Notes: a model not told the origin generated them from the sequence alone. Counted from the stretch's first letter, positions 52,479-64,000 are shown. The stretch is 64,000 nucleotides of DNA from Eretmocerus hayati (GCA_029851415.1 CM056742.1:80156748-80220747), one strand, 5' to 3'. Program-made: numbers and translations.

Positions 52479-54478
52479 GCCTCCTTCGCTCGATCGCCAA
52501 CCCCATCCGACATTTTGTTCAAAACCGCGAAGAGTACCCCCAAAAAATTCACAAATCGATCTATCAAATTCTGTGCGACTAGATACATTTTTTCGGGTCA
52601 AAAATCTGAATTTTCTCGCCAGAATGCCCTAGAACTCAAAAAAATATCGATGATTTCGAAAAATCACAGGAATGCTCCCTTGTTCAGATTAAAAAATTAC
52701 ATCGGATTAGTGAACAAGAGAATCAGAAGTCGCAAATTTTTATTTGAAAAATGAGACATGTGTATATAAGGTAAGTGTACCCAACTTGCCCCCATTAAGC
52801 CATTTTCTCAATAACTTTGGCCCATCTCCATATTTTCCAATGTACTTTAGCTCATTTTAAAGCTTGTTTTAAGACCTTCAAAATAAGTTAAGGTACATTC
52901 AATTTGAACCAACTGGAATCAAACTGTTTTGATTCTCCCAAAAGGTGATTTTTGAGAGTTTACAAAAGTGTGTACCCACTTGCCCCCATTAAGCCTTTTT
53001 CTCAATAACTTTACTTTACTTCAACGATTTTCAACGTGCTTTAGCTCATTTTGAAGCTTGTTTGAAGACCTTTAAAATTCACTAAACTACGTCCAATTTG
53101 GATCAATTGGAGCCGAACTGTCGCAATTCTTCCGAAATAAATGATGGAAATCGGCGATAAAGTGTTTTTATCGCCATGCACGCACATTTGGAGCTAATCG
53201 CCGGTCCAAAACACTATTTCTGACCTATTTTGACGTGATAAACACGTTCTGATTAGTAAAAAAAGTCGTTCTGCACGTCCTTTCGAGATAAACATATGGG
53301 GGCATGTTAGGTACACTCCGATGTTGGCATCCTTGTTTACAAATCGTCTCTGTGTTTTGCACATAGAACAGCTCCATATTCAAATTTTGCAATTTTGAAG
53401 AATGGATTCTGAAGGTCTTGAAACAAGGAATCGAATGCGCTAAGGTACGTTAAGATTGGTTGAGCTCAAAGAATTTGGCACCGATTTTACTGAAGGCGAT
53501 TCCCTCGGTGCTTTCTTAGCTAAGCAATCACGAAAAATAGGAAAATCACTTTAGATTTTTTGGAGAACGCAGGAATGATTCAGGGTCGAAGCAAACTACT
53601 TACTTTCTCATATTTTAACATAACAAACGTAAAAAAAATCGCTGGGAGGCCAAAGAGTGCCCATCCCTGAGATCGGCATATGGGGGCAAGTTGGGTACAG
53701 AGGCAAGTTGGGTACCCTTACCTTATAATAGGTACTTTGCATTTTTTCGGGAAAAGGTTTGGCAAATTCGAGTGAATCGAGATGGGTAGGGTGCAATTGT
53801 AAAAAATCCCCAAAAATTGTTTTCATCTCGCGGAAATTGTTTGAAAGTCTGATGACTTGCGCTGTATGACGTCACTCCGACAAAGTCGTCGACTGCCGCT
53901 ATTGTATGGCGTTTTGCAATTTCTTTGAACCCTCCTGAAAGAGGTTTGGCAAATTCGAGCAAATTGAGGCAAGTATTGTGCAGTGGAAGGAAAAATCCCA
54001 AGAATTCCCTTCGTCTTGTGCAAATTGTTGGACAGTATGATGACTTCCACCGTGCGACGTCATAGGGACACATTCGTTTGACTTTCAAACAATTTGCTCA
54101 AGATGAAAACAATTTTTGGGGGTTTCTTTCTGATGGCACCGAACTCATCTCAATTTTGCCCAGCCTTCTTTTTTGGGTGTTCAAAAAATGCAAGATGCCT
54201 ATTATATGGATTTCTGGTGATAATATTTCTTGATTCTGTTCACTAACCCGATGTAATTTTTTCATCTGAACAAGAAAGTATTCTTGTGATTTCCCGAAAT
54301 TATCAATATTTTTCGAGTTCCTAGGCATTTTAGCGAGAAAATCCAGATTTTTGACCCGCAAAAATGTATCTATCCACACAGAACTTGATGGATTGGTCTG
54401 CAAATTTTTTCGGCGGTACTTTCTATGGTTTTAATGTTGTATGGGTTTGGTGATTGAACGAAGGGGGCGCAAGCCAGC
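52479..54478. mobile_element. 2-kb inverted-repeat element carrying a nested MITE
   Basis: The left 270 bases (52479-52750) return inverted at about 54165-54478; shared landmarks include GGGTCAAAAATCTG and ATCGGGTTAGTGAAC, read on one strand or the other. Tips contain GCGCAAACTAG and GCGCAAGCCAG. Inside lie the MITE at 52765-53727 and two copies of a unit of about 190 bases (53750-53880 and 53940-54070) with GAGGTTTGGCAAATTCGAG-like sequence. No transposase is recognised. Confidence 0.6.
52765..53727. mobile_element. MITE with 24-base terminal inverted repeats
   Basis: It starts TATAAGGTAAGTGTACCC and ends GGGTACCCTTACCTTATA. Internal copies of GTACCCAACTTGCCCCCAT lie near both ends, and CACTTGCCCCCATTAAGCC recurs at 52978. 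The TA at both ends could be a target duplication of a Tc1/mariner-type transposase. No coding capacity. Confidence 0.7.
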
Positions 54479-55215
54479 GGTCAAAAATGGTCGAAAACAT
54501 TTTTTTCTGAAGAATTGACTACGCCATCGTTTCTAGATCGAAGAAATACATATAAATCCAGAACTTCAGCCCTCCATGATTCTCCAAGCCAAACTTCATA
54601 ATTAGGGTGGGACCTCCCCTTGATGATCCCGATCGATATTTCATGTGATACTTTTTTACGAACTAATCTATTGGGGGATTCAACATCGCGCGGAGAGAAT
54701 CGATATGTTACATATTAGTATGTATTAGTATTCTGGGAACCATTCCATTGTTCTCAGTTCCGATTTCGATGGAACATGGAGCATGAGTACTTAATACTAC
54801 GACGAGCGTACTGTACCATTGATGATAATCTATTCAATATGAATGATATTCATGATGTGACGACTTATCGAATGGAAGCGATACTATCCGACCTATAATA
54901 TATGGGGATATTGTGAATAATGAAGGATTCATTGGACACACTCGATTCAACCCTCGTCAAGGCTTTCGTACTGACGATTTGCTATACATTCAGACCTCAT
55001 CTCGAACTATTCAATTGAATACTCGAATCGTCATCCGGCATGATAATCAACCGTGAGTTAGGGATACCTGATCATTCATGACATATACATGCGAACGCAA
55101 TATCCTTGATTCCTGTGAGCCATCAGACTGTACGAGTACTGTTAGATTCCACATCCCCCGATTGACCATACAGCCTCTCATATCTTATGTTAATTGTTCT
55201 CTTACCTGGGAATAT
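54479..55215. other. Unassigned sequence
   Basis: AT-rich, no gene recognised. Short open frames only. Confidence 0.3.
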
Positions 55216-55225
55216 TTTTCGCAGG

Positions 55226-55485
55226 GCGTCGGCACGAAAACAAAGAGAATGAAAAAAATATGGAAGGAACGAAACGACAAATCAATCATGGGTATAGTAA
55301 GCGAGGGCGAGGGGTAATATCGAGGTCTGGCCGCGGCGGTCGTGGAGGAAGTCGGTCTGGTTACCGCACTTTCATCAATCGGACGGAATTGCTTGGCAAT
55401 TCAAACTTGCAGCACTTTTCAAACACCATCGATACGTGGACTGGACCTGAGATTCGTATAGAGAGCTCGAAACTCCCATCTTCAG
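55226..55485 (+). other. Possible orphan exon with an RGG-rich segment
   Basis: A good acceptor (TATTTTTCGCAG) at 55225 and a good donor (CTTCAG|GTAGGT) at 55486 bound an open frame of about 87 codons. It reads GYSKRGRGVISRSGRGGRGG, then SGYRTFINRTELLGNSN and WTGPEIRIESSKLPSS. RGG boxes are common in RNA-binding host proteins. No partner exon is seen, so it is only a candidate. Confidence 0.25.
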
Positions 55486-55489
55486 GTAG

Positions 55490-57448
55490 GTCACAAGATG
55501 TCTATATCATGACGTTAGCAACTATTTATGAGAATAAACCTGGATTTCTTCAAGTCTAGCCCCAAAATTTGGAGTAATCGCAGAAACCAGTATGCACGAT
55601 TGGGGCTTCTTGTTGAGCTCTATTGGGACTCAATATATGGGCAAATCTCACGTAGTATGCGGTTTGGCCAAAAAGGCCTATTTTCACGTTGTCAGAAGAA
55701 CAGTCGCGTTTTTCCCGCCGCTCACATTGGATCATTTTGAAGATCCACTCATATTTAACAGTTCTGCATCATTCAGAAGTCTATAACTTGCTATAGAAAG
55801 GTACTGGGAGACGCTTCCTCGTGACAAAATCGCAGTTTTCGACCAAACAGGGCCATAATTCTCTCACGCCTTGGCTGACCACAGGCGGGGCGGTTCACCG
55901 ATCGGGCTCAAAATTGGGTATGTGATGGATTACAATATATTTAAACATATAATTTTCGCCCGAGTCTGTGCCTATCAGTGCGTCAGAGTGGTGATGAATC
56001 CTTGGAGCGAACTCCGATTTTACTTTTTTTCCTGTATCGCTCGTCTAATGGATGCAGCACTCGGGGCGGTGAATATTTCGTATCTGTAAAAACGGCATCT
56101 TATTCTACATCCAAAAACCTACAAATCTAGCCCAAGAACGATAGTGTGCTCGATTCCGCACGATGATGCGGCTTAAAATGGGAAAAGTTATTTTTGCGTA
56201 AATGGGGTAAAAAAAAATCGTTTTTCGTGTAGCACACGAAAATTTCGATTCCGTTGGGATTGAAACCACGTGTAAACGTATTCGTACTCCAAAAGACGAC
56301 CATGAGAATCGCCCCTACTAAAGCCTCATCTCGGTCGTGATGCGAGGCTTGTGAGGATTGACAAGTGACGAAAATGAGCGTTTTCGCATGTGAGGCACAT
56401 CTTCATTTTGTACCACAGACCTCCAGAAGACACTGTAAACTATTAAATTCATCCCCTTTCCTCTATTCCAACACCGAGGGTGCCATGTATTCACATACAC
56501 GTGTGCCAATCAGAATAACGGAAATATGAGGGGCCCATCCACATACATGGGAGAATCTCCTATTCCCTCACAAATTCACGGCGGAGCTCTGAAGTGATTT
56601 ACGCAAGTATTTCATCATTGTTTGAGCATTACTTGGACCAAACAAAAGTTCTCAAGTGATATTGGTAGATTTTTCCGTCCTTGATGGTTAATATACAAGT
56701 TCATGGGAGGTGTGCTGCCATTCTGGAAATTCTCGAAATTTCAAAGTCAACATCGCATAGTTTCTGAGATTTGCCCATATAGAGACTGTTTGCGAACAAG
56801 ACTCAGAGGAAGCTTCCGAAAGTCAGAACTGGAATGTACTGAAAGCTGGACTGATGATTTCATCTCTATTGGTACTTTTCCTCAAGGAGGCGAGCTTCCT
56901 AGTCCTTATTTAGACGGAACGTACTGTAGAATACTATATCGCCTGAGCAAAAGGGAATCTCCATGATATCAAAAGGGTGCATGTCACAGGTTCACTGTGT
57001 TTGATGTTATTAATCTGGACTACAGGGTGCGTACGTTCCAAAAGACAACGATTATACTCATTCTAGTTATGATTTTTTCTTGTTTTATTCAAAGAGACTA
57101 GGCAGCTGAGCATGGTGAAGTGGACCTTGTCAGGTATGGATCCAGTAGTACTCATCCTCACTTTCTGACTTCGACCTATGAGGAAAGCAAAGATTTATAC
57201 GTGCCTGAGTCACCCCTGTGTCGTGCAGCACCCTAAGAACTGTCCGAAGCACGCTAAAAGTCGATCGTTCCTCTACTGCATCGCATTCCAACGCGTCTGA
57301 ATGAATCGCTGTGAATTCCATCATGTACATGGTGGAGGAGAACGATGAATAGGTTATAAATAACTGACATGAAGAAGTAGAAATGGACTTTTGCCATACG
57401 TTCCGAACAGATCAAGAGTCCATTTTCATCGGAATTGCATCAGCTCGA
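55490..57448. other. Unassigned sequence with a diverged repeat
   Basis: No gene recognised. The part 57100-57320 resembles 63400-63650: both have CTTGTCAGGTATGG followed by a block with GAATCGC/CGCATT words at the same spacing. This suggests two diverged copies of one repeat. Confidence 0.35.
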
Positions 57449-59366
57449 TGGCTTAGAGTAAAAAGGAACTATCTCAAAACGTGAGAGTTGAAAGGAACTA
57501 TCCAAAAATTTTTGGTGAAAGAAAGTATCTAAAAAATTTTGGTTGAAAGGAACTATCCAAGAGCGTCAGATTGAAAAGGACAATCTGAAAGAATTGATTT
57601 TAGAAAGGAGCAATTCATGAATTTTTGGTTAAAGGGAATTATCTGTAAATCTTTGGTTAAAAAGAACTATCCAAAAGTTTTTGGTTGAAAGGAACTATCT
57701 ACAAAATTTCTGATTTTGGAAAGAAACTATCTATGAATTTTTGGTTAAAAGGAACTATCTGTAAATTTTCGGTTAAAATGAAGGATCTAAAAGTTTTTGG
57801 TTAAAGGAACTATCCAAAAATTTCTGACTTTAGGAAGGAACTATCTATAAATTTTTGGTTAAAAGGAACTATTTAAAAGTTTTTGGTTGAAAGGAACTAT
57901 CTGAAAATTTTTGGGTAACAGGAACTATCTAAAAATTTCTGGTTAGAAGGACCTATCTGAAAATTTTCGTTTGAAGAGAACTATGTAAACATTTATGGTT
58001 AAGAGAAACTGTCTGAAAATTTCCAGTCAAAATATACTACCTTAACAATTTTGTTCAAAGTGAACAGTCTGGACGAATTTTTGTTGAAAGGAAGTATTTG
58101 AGCAAGTCTTGGCTCAAAAAAAGTATCTAAAAGATATGAGAATTATTCCAGAATATGAAATCGTCTTGGCGTAGAGATAATGAATGGGCTCTAGTCAGGT
58201 ATATCAAATTTTCTAGTTTCTTGCTGCAAACCATAGGGACTATAATAATGATCAGGCGCCTAGATAATATACATCGCTTTTACGCTGTGGGACACCTCGA
58301 AAACTCTCTAGATTGGTTATAACCCGGTCTCTAGGGCGTGGACATGAATTGATCCTTGTTGAGATTAGGAGGGGTGGGTAGTGCATCAGAAGATGAAAGA
58401 AAACCAGAATTTTCAGGAATTTTGGGAGTGAGAAAACCGCATCTGACTATCGAAGGTAATATTCAAATATAGAGATTCATACACTCTTCGCCTTTCAACC
58501 TAAAAACCAAATTGAAACGAATTACGAAAGCAGCCGTTAAACCCAAAAACTCTACTTGTGATGAAGAATGACTCCACGAACGTTCTGTATCCAAAAAAAC
58601 CACGGAGATGACACCTGACAAGGGCATATTCACTACTGGCCTTATCCGACTGTCTAGTGCGTCTGCATCACATTCTATGGATGTCTTCCTTCTGATAAGT
58701 TTCTGACAGATAGTCCCTCTCAACCAAGAATTTTGAAAAAGTTACTTCTGAACAACATTTTTCAGATGATGAAGATCTTGAATCGTCCCCATCAGTGAAT
58801 AAACCTTGGCGAAGTTGGATCGAGCGTGGAGGACAAAGGATCTCGTGCAAAGAATATCACAGCATGAGATCCCTTGTCCTCTTCGATTGGTTCAAGTTCA
58901 CTAACATTCATTTTCTAGATAGTTCATTTGGACCGAAAATTTTCAGACAGTTTTTTTCAACCATAAATATTTACATAGTTCTTTTCAAACGAAAATTCTC
59001 AGATAGGTCCTTCTAACTGGAAATTTTCAGATAGTTCCTTTTAATCGAAAATTTTTAGATAGTTCCTTTCAACCAAAAACTTTCAGATAGTTCCTTTTAT
59101 CCAAAAATTCACTGATAGTTCCTTTCTGAAATCAGAAATTTTGAGATAGTTCCTTTCAACCAGAAATATTCAAATAGTTCTTTTCCCTTCTTCCTTTTTC
59201 AGAGAGTTCTTTTGTACCAAAATTCTTTGGATAGTTCCGTTCACAGGCACTCTCAGATAGTTTCTTTCAACGAAAAATTTTCAGATAGTTCCTTTCACCA
59301 AAATTTTTTGGATAGTTCCTTTCAACTCTTACGTTTTGAGATAGTTCCTTTTTACTCAGAGCCATC
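57449..59366. mobile_element. Foldback element made of minisatellite arms
   Basis: The left arm (57449-58110) is a run of about 18 units of 30-40 bases of the form GGAACTATCT plus AAAATTTTTGGTT plus AAAA. The right arm (58910-59366) is the same array in reverse complement (GATAGTTCCTTT...). The outermost units match exactly as inverted pairs (GATGGCT, AGTAAAAAGGAACTATCTC, GAGTTGAAAGGAACTATCC). The centre 58110-58910 has no recognised gene. So the arrays form the arms of one large hairpin. Confidence 0.8.
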
Positions 59367-59544
59367 AAGTTCCTTCCTTCGAGGAATACTCATTGAGACA
59401 TTTTTGAAGGAGTGCTCTATGAATGAGATGATTCCGCAACGCTCTCGTTCAAAGAATACGCTTGAAATATTTCATCAATGCGTAGATTCGATGGGGAGAG
59501 TCAGATACATCCGCAATGTAAAGCAAGGATTGATTCCAAATACA

Positions 59545-60718
59545 TTCTGATGCTTCTTGGATCACGAAATGTTTTTCATTCCAATCGGGTTTCTTTTTCC
59601 ATGTGTTACCAGGGCGGATCTCGTGGGTTTTATCGTTTCGTGTTTTATCGTAGCGTGTTTTTGAGATCCAGCCACTCACCCTAACCTAATTTTCTCCGCA
59701 TTTGCCCGGGAATCATGCCCGTGGAGCGAGGAAAAACTCCTGAAGTGAGAAAACCTGCTTCGAAGAGTTCGGCACATTTACCATGCTACCCTTACGGTGC
59801 TTATGCCACATTTTGTGAGCATGAACACCGCAATTGTAACATTTCGTGCCCCCCGCTCACGTTGCTGAGCTTTAAGTGTCAACTAATCGATCAGAAAAGT
59901 CAGCTCGTCAAGGTTGATTGAACCGAGATGGGTGGTCACCCATCCAAGTACTAACCGCGCCCAACGATGCTTAACTTCGATGATCGGCCGAGCTGACACT
60001 CAGCGACCCCACCAAGTGTGTCGGTCTTTTCAATCGGGATTATCCTGCAACTCAAGTAAATCTGACCAAGAGAGCGATAGAGATTTTGGAAGGGATAAAA
60101 ATTCCAAACAGTGTTCTTTCAGTACTCTCAATAGAAATAGGAGTGACTGCTCATATATTCACAGTATATCTGTGTTCCAAAGAAATTCATTAATTATCAG
60201 TCATTGATTGTACAACACTCAATGGAAAAATAATAATAACAGTAATCGATCGATCTATCCATGATCGAAATTGAGGAGGAACATAATCGTATCATAAGCA
60301 TTCAACAAATGACCCGAATGTAACACATGATGGAAACATCACAAACTATCCTATCACTAAGCGGTGCCGCGAAGAAAATTGTATCACTGCTCTCTCCAAT
60401 TGTATAGCATACACTGGGTCTTGATTTTTCTCTTCAATTTTCATCATGAATGAATTGATTGATAACTGTTATTACCATTTTCCCATCAAGTGTTGTATAA
60501 TCTAATGACTGATGACTTATGAACTTTTCCGGAACACAGATATCCTGTAAATATATATGAGCAGTCACTTCTATCTGTATTGAGAATTTTGAAAGAACAC
60601 TGCTTGAAATTTTTATCCCTTGCAGAAGCTTCATCGCTCCCTTGGTCAGATTCACTTGAGGTGCAGAACTATTCCGATCAGAATGAAGAATATTTCGTGA
60701 TCCAAGAAGCATCAGAAT
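59545..60718. repeat. Inverted-repeat element interrupted by an insert
   Basis: ATTCTGATGCTTCTTGGATC at 59545 is mirrored at about 60716. The left arm then breaks at about 59590 and resumes at 60045-60240 (ATCTGACCAAG, AACAGTGTTCTTTCA), mirrored at 60436-60650. The insert 59590-60045 carries the 5S-derived fragment. Confidence 0.65.
59925..59996 (-). pseudogene. 5S rRNA-derived fragment
   Basis: On the minus strand GATCATCGAAGTTAAGC followed by GGGCGCGGTTAGTACTTGG and ATGGGTGACC is the middle and 3' part of 5S rRNA, covering the internal promoter boxes. The 5' third and the closing stem are absent. It is more likely part of a 5S-derived SINE or a pseudogene than a working 5S gene. Confidence 0.75.
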
Positions 60719-60973
60719 GAATCTAGAATTATTCCTTGCTATATATTTTGGATGTACCTAGGTTAGGTTAGGTTATAAGGGCTAGATGCGACGGGTATCG
60801 CATCCACACTCGGAGGCCTAAGGCCCATTGTAATACCCTATCGTGCTTTCGCGGGAGTCTAACCTTTCCTATTTCCTTTTATCCTCTAGGCATTTCATGC
60901 CTTGGATAAATTCTATAAGCTTCTTAAGTTCCACCTCTGTTGTGTCTCCCAAGTCGTTGAAGTACTTGTGACC

Positions 60974-61876
60974 TCAGGTTCTGTGTCTCTTTCCTTCGAG
61001 CGCTTGGCATCGGCACAGGAGGTGCTCAATGGTTTCCTCTTCTTCGTTACATTCCCTACAGAAGTCGTCGGCGGTCTTTCCCCATTTTTTGAGGTTGACT
61101 GCCGTGGCACAGTGGCCTGTGATGACTCCTGTTGTGTTTTGCACTACGTTCTTGCTGTGACTCAGCAGCTCGTTTGTTCTACTGGAATCGATTTTCGGCC
61201 ACAGCGCTCTGGAGATTTTACAGTCATTTCTGTTCCTCCATTCCTCGCTGTGCTTATTCCCAATCGTCTTGTCGATTGCATCCCTTATCGTTCTGTTCAG
61301 CGGGAGTGGGTGGCTGATCGTTTTGCTCCTATCCTGTTCCGCTCCTTGCCAGTTTGTCTGCTTTTTTTCGTTCCCTTCCACTCCAGAGTGTCCCGAGACC
61401 CAGCAGAGGCTGACTGTGCAGTCACGGATCCATGACAGAGCCTCCCGACAGCTAATCACTGCCTTCGATCTTGTTGTTTTGGATGCCAGGGTCTTGAGCG
61501 CTGCTTGGCTATCCATGTAGATGACTACGTCTCTTTTGACGTTTTCCATCCGGATTGTTTTTCCACCCTTTTCGATCGCGAGGATTCCCGCTTGAAGGAT
61601 GCTGCAGTTATCATTGAGTCTGTAGGACTCTGCGATTTTCAGCTCCTCCGAGTAGATAGCCGCTCCTGTGTTCGCCTCGTCAGTGTAGACTGTGATTCCC
61701 CCTCTTTTGTTCAGAGGGTGGTTCTCCCAGTCTTCCTTGTTAGGGATGTTGATCCTCATTTCTCTTCCGAATTGTGTCTGTGGGCTTTGATAGTCTGTAC
61801 CTTGCATTATAAACTTTGATACTTTTTTGTCTATCTTGCCTACTCTGTTGAGTATCGTTGTGTGTCCGTGGTTCAT
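60974..61876 (-). pseudogene. RNase H domain and C-terminus of the LINE ORF2
   Basis: The open frame has YTDEANTGAAIY (first acidic residue), SILQAGILAIE (the usual E), VVIYMDSQAALKTL (third acidic residue) and SLCWVSGHSGVEGNEK (the HSGxxGNE box). It ends with a Cys/His motif: HCATAVNLKKWG ... CRECNEEEETIEHLLCRC. It would degrade the RNA strand during target-primed reverse transcription. The N-terminal portion comes from beyond the deletion joint at 61870-61926. Confidence 0.85.
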
Positions 61877-61926
61877 TTGCCTCCATATGCCTGAGTCCCT
61901 CAGGCATATAGAGGCAAATGAACCAC
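61870..61926. repeat. Perfect palindrome at a deletion joint
   Basis: GTGGTTCATTTGCCTC, a short stretch, CATATGCCTGAG and its complement face each other with only a few bases between. The palindrome replaces the missing reverse transcriptase segment of the LINE, so it marks the break point. Confidence 0.85.
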
Positions 61927-63360
61927 GGCTTTTCTTATGTTGTCTTTATATTTGTTGAAGCTGGTTCTGTACTTCGCCCAGCTCTCTTCTGTATCTTCTT
62001 CCTTCGCTGTATCAAATAGTTTTCTCGACATTGTCCTAAGTTTCCGGAGTTCGGGTTTCCACCAGGGGTTGGTGGGATTTCGACCGCGGTTAATAAGACA
62101 TGCCTTCAGGGAAGAATTTTCGAGTGCATCGCTGAGTAGGTTGCAGCATTTTTCCAGTTCTGTGGTGTTAGGATTTTCCGAAATCGTGCACTGGGTCCAC
62201 GATCTCAGCCTTTTTACCACTTCCCTTGAAAAAATGCTCCAGTCTGTCTTTTCGGAGTTCCGGAATGGTTTCCTCGTTGGGATGTCGCGATTGACCGAGA
62301 ATAGGATCCTCCTGTGGTCCGAGAAGGAGTTTTGGGGGGACACCCTCCTGTCGTTCATCATGGTTGCTGATCAGGGTTAGATCAATCACTCCCTCCCTTA
62401 CCCTATTTACAAATGTGGGATCGTTTCCTCTGTTGCAAATGATGAGGTTGGTGAAAAGTATGAATTCTACGATTGACTCACCTCTTTCGTTGATATCCTT
62501 GCTTCCCTATTGCACGTGATGCCCGTTTGCATCACATTCTATAATCATCCGCCATCCTCTAGCCGTGGCTGTTGCTGCCAGGTTCCGGAGTGCTTCTGAA
62601 GGTGGGCTTTTCTCTTCGTATGGCATATATGCGGGTGCAATGATCAAGTTTGGCTTGTTCGTTTGCTCGCATAGTGTCACAGTCATATCATCTGTGCTGT
62701 ATTGTGAGAGTCGTAAGAGTTTTAGTTCACTCTTCGCTACTATGCATGCTCTTCTCTCACCTGTGGTCTGGGAGAAGTACAGGCTATATCCCTTTGCCTT
62801 TAGACCCCTCCATTTCAGCTTGGTTCAGCCAAGGCTCTTAGATCAAGGCTATCTCTGTGTTCTCCTTGGACATTTGCAGCATCAGGTCTTCCGAGGCTGC
62901 TTCGCAGTGGTGCAGGTTAATTTGCACCACTTGCAGCCTCCGTGGTTGTGCCTTTGTCCTTATCTTTGACATTGGGGAGTCTCATTTTCAGCGTTCCTAG
63001 TCCGAATTTGATGCGTCCCGATGTCTCTTTCAGTTTCTCAAGTAATTCTGCGTCAACGGCGATGACAAAGTCTTTGCCGTCACCGCTTTTGCTCGTGGCT
63101 GAAGATATAACTTTCCACCTTCAAGCCTTGAGTGCCTTGTTTTGCCTAGCTATGATCTTCAGTATAGTATCCTCTCCTCCTGGAATTGGAGGAGGGATCG
63201 ATGAAGGAGTAAGCTGCCTGAGGAGTAGTTCCGACCTGGGTATGACCTCGAGTTTTGCCCCTGGCCAAATTTCGCCGCAGTTGCCAACTACTTGCACCAG
63301 GAAGTCGTGCGACTTCCTGTTGCTGCAGCAACTTTGAAGCCCGTCTGCCAACCAGTTCTA

Positions 63361-64000
63361 TCAAACTCAACCGTGGATGTACCTAACATCTCCCATCAAA
63401 GGGCCCAAGCGGTTAAGCATGGCGAATCGGCCCTTGTCAGGTATGGCTCCCGGACTAATATTCCCCAGTTTCTAGCACCAAAGTGAGTGAGAAAAAAGGA
63501 TCATTAGGTCCCGAGGTCGCCTATATTTTTCATAACACCCTGAAACGACTCTAAAAACGCTAGAAATCGATGTTCCATCAACTGAATCGCATTTTAATGC
63601 ATCTCGATGAATCTCCCTGAGAATTCTTTGACATACTTTTGTAATATTGACGATCTGAAACAAAGTATTTGGGTATCGCGAACTCTCCATTTAGGCCCTA
63701 GAAAAAAATTTTAAGAAGTAAAAATCAATTTTTCTCATAGAAATTGGCCGGGGAAACGGAAAATTCTTATTACAACGTGCTTGCCAGGGAAAAATACATC
63801 AAATATGGGTGTTTTCAGACATTCCCAAGTGGTGGGAAGTGGTCGAAGTTGACAAAAATCATTTTCGAAGCCAATTCTGATTCAGTATTTAGCATTTCCT
63901 GCGCATGCGCGTTAATCTACGCTCTTGAAACTATTCTGAATCGGTAGCCAGTGTAATTTCCTTCAAAATGACCACTCGACAAAGTCAAATGGATGCATTA
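63361..64000. other. Unassigned right end of the window
   Basis: No gene recognised. 63400-63690 is a diverged relative of 57100-57340. Short open frames only. Confidence 0.3.

Larger units (their letters stand above)
60757..63360 (-). mobile_element. R1/I-like LINE with RNase H, internally deleted
   Basis: On the minus strand: the end of ORF1 (about 63350-62970, SGRIKFGLGTLKMRLPNV), an endonuclease of ORF2 (62960-62350) starting INLHHCEAASEDLMLQM, with EIALIQEPWL, IIECDANGHHV and ERGESIVEFILFTNL, then a linker (PWWKPELRKLRTMSRKLFD), then RNase H (61876-60974). The reverse transcriptase between linker and RNase H is missing. TTAGGTTAGGTTA lies beside its 3' end at 60757. The copy is dead. 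Confidence 0.85.

Noticed and set aside
57470..58110. Regularly spaced repeats as a CRISPR array
   Set aside because: Units are contiguous and degenerate without unique spacers, and the context is a eukaryotic foldback element.
60902..62969. Plus-strand ORFs across the last LINE
   Set aside because: They are antisense to clear endonuclease and RNase H frames on the minus strand.
1..64000. tRNA genes
   Set aside because: I looked for the A and B box pattern with a cloverleaf and found none that I could support by eye.

Overview
The window is eukaryotic nuclear DNA that consists almost entirely of mobile elements, from an arthropod and most likely an insect. The grounds are BEL/Pao, Polinton, Helitron and R1/I-like elements together, short GT-AG introns of about 75-100 bases, and TATA plus TCAGT core promoters. 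Hymenoptera would fit, but that is a guess. I see no confident ordinary host gene.

Region 1 (about 0.49-31.2 kb) is a large Polinton/Maverick (adintovirus-like) endogenous virus. Inverted arms of about 1.2 kb lie at 487-1698 and at 24107-24200 plus 29563-31169; the right arm is split by a LINE. The set is near complete. On the minus strand lie the integrase with chromodomain, a 217-residue protein, the major capsid protein, the penton-like capsid protein, an adenain-type protease fused to a basic hydrophobic protein, and a phospholipase A2. On the plus strand lie the packaging ATPase, a protein of the DUF8207 type and a long coiled-coil protein. An intron-containing protein-primed DNA polymerase B is on the minus strand. 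Accessory genes occupy both flanks: on the left two small spliced genes, a small secreted protein and an intact class I ribonucleotide reductase small subunit; on the right several Pro/Asp-rich or unknown ORFs. Nearly every gene block starts with a TATA element about 33 bases from a TCAGT-type initiator, and one TATA is shared by divergent genes. Integrase, capsid, PLA2/protease, DUF8207, coiled-coil and polymerase genes carry stops or one-base shifts; the reductase subunit, ATPase, penton and 217-residue genes are open. The element therefore looks like a fairly young, inactivated integrated virus.

Region 2 (24.2-29.56 kb) is a nearly full-length CR1/L2-like LINE inserted in the GA microsatellite of the right arm. 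Region 3 (31.2-37.0 kb) holds a small inverted-repeat element and a second LINE, whose reverse transcriptase is split by a 2.1-kb foldback element. Region 4 (37.4-44.56 kb) is a BEL/Pao LTR retrotransposon with 530-base LTRs, a CTCTC target duplication and a deleted integrase core.

Region 5 (44.6-64 kb) is a mosaic of decayed pieces: a LINE ORF1 fragment, several inverted-repeat elements, Helitron helicase remnants, minisatellites including a foldback built of 30-40-base repeats, a 5S rRNA-derived fragment, and an internally deleted R1/I-like LINE with a palindromic deletion joint. All calls come from reading the sequence; no database search was possible.
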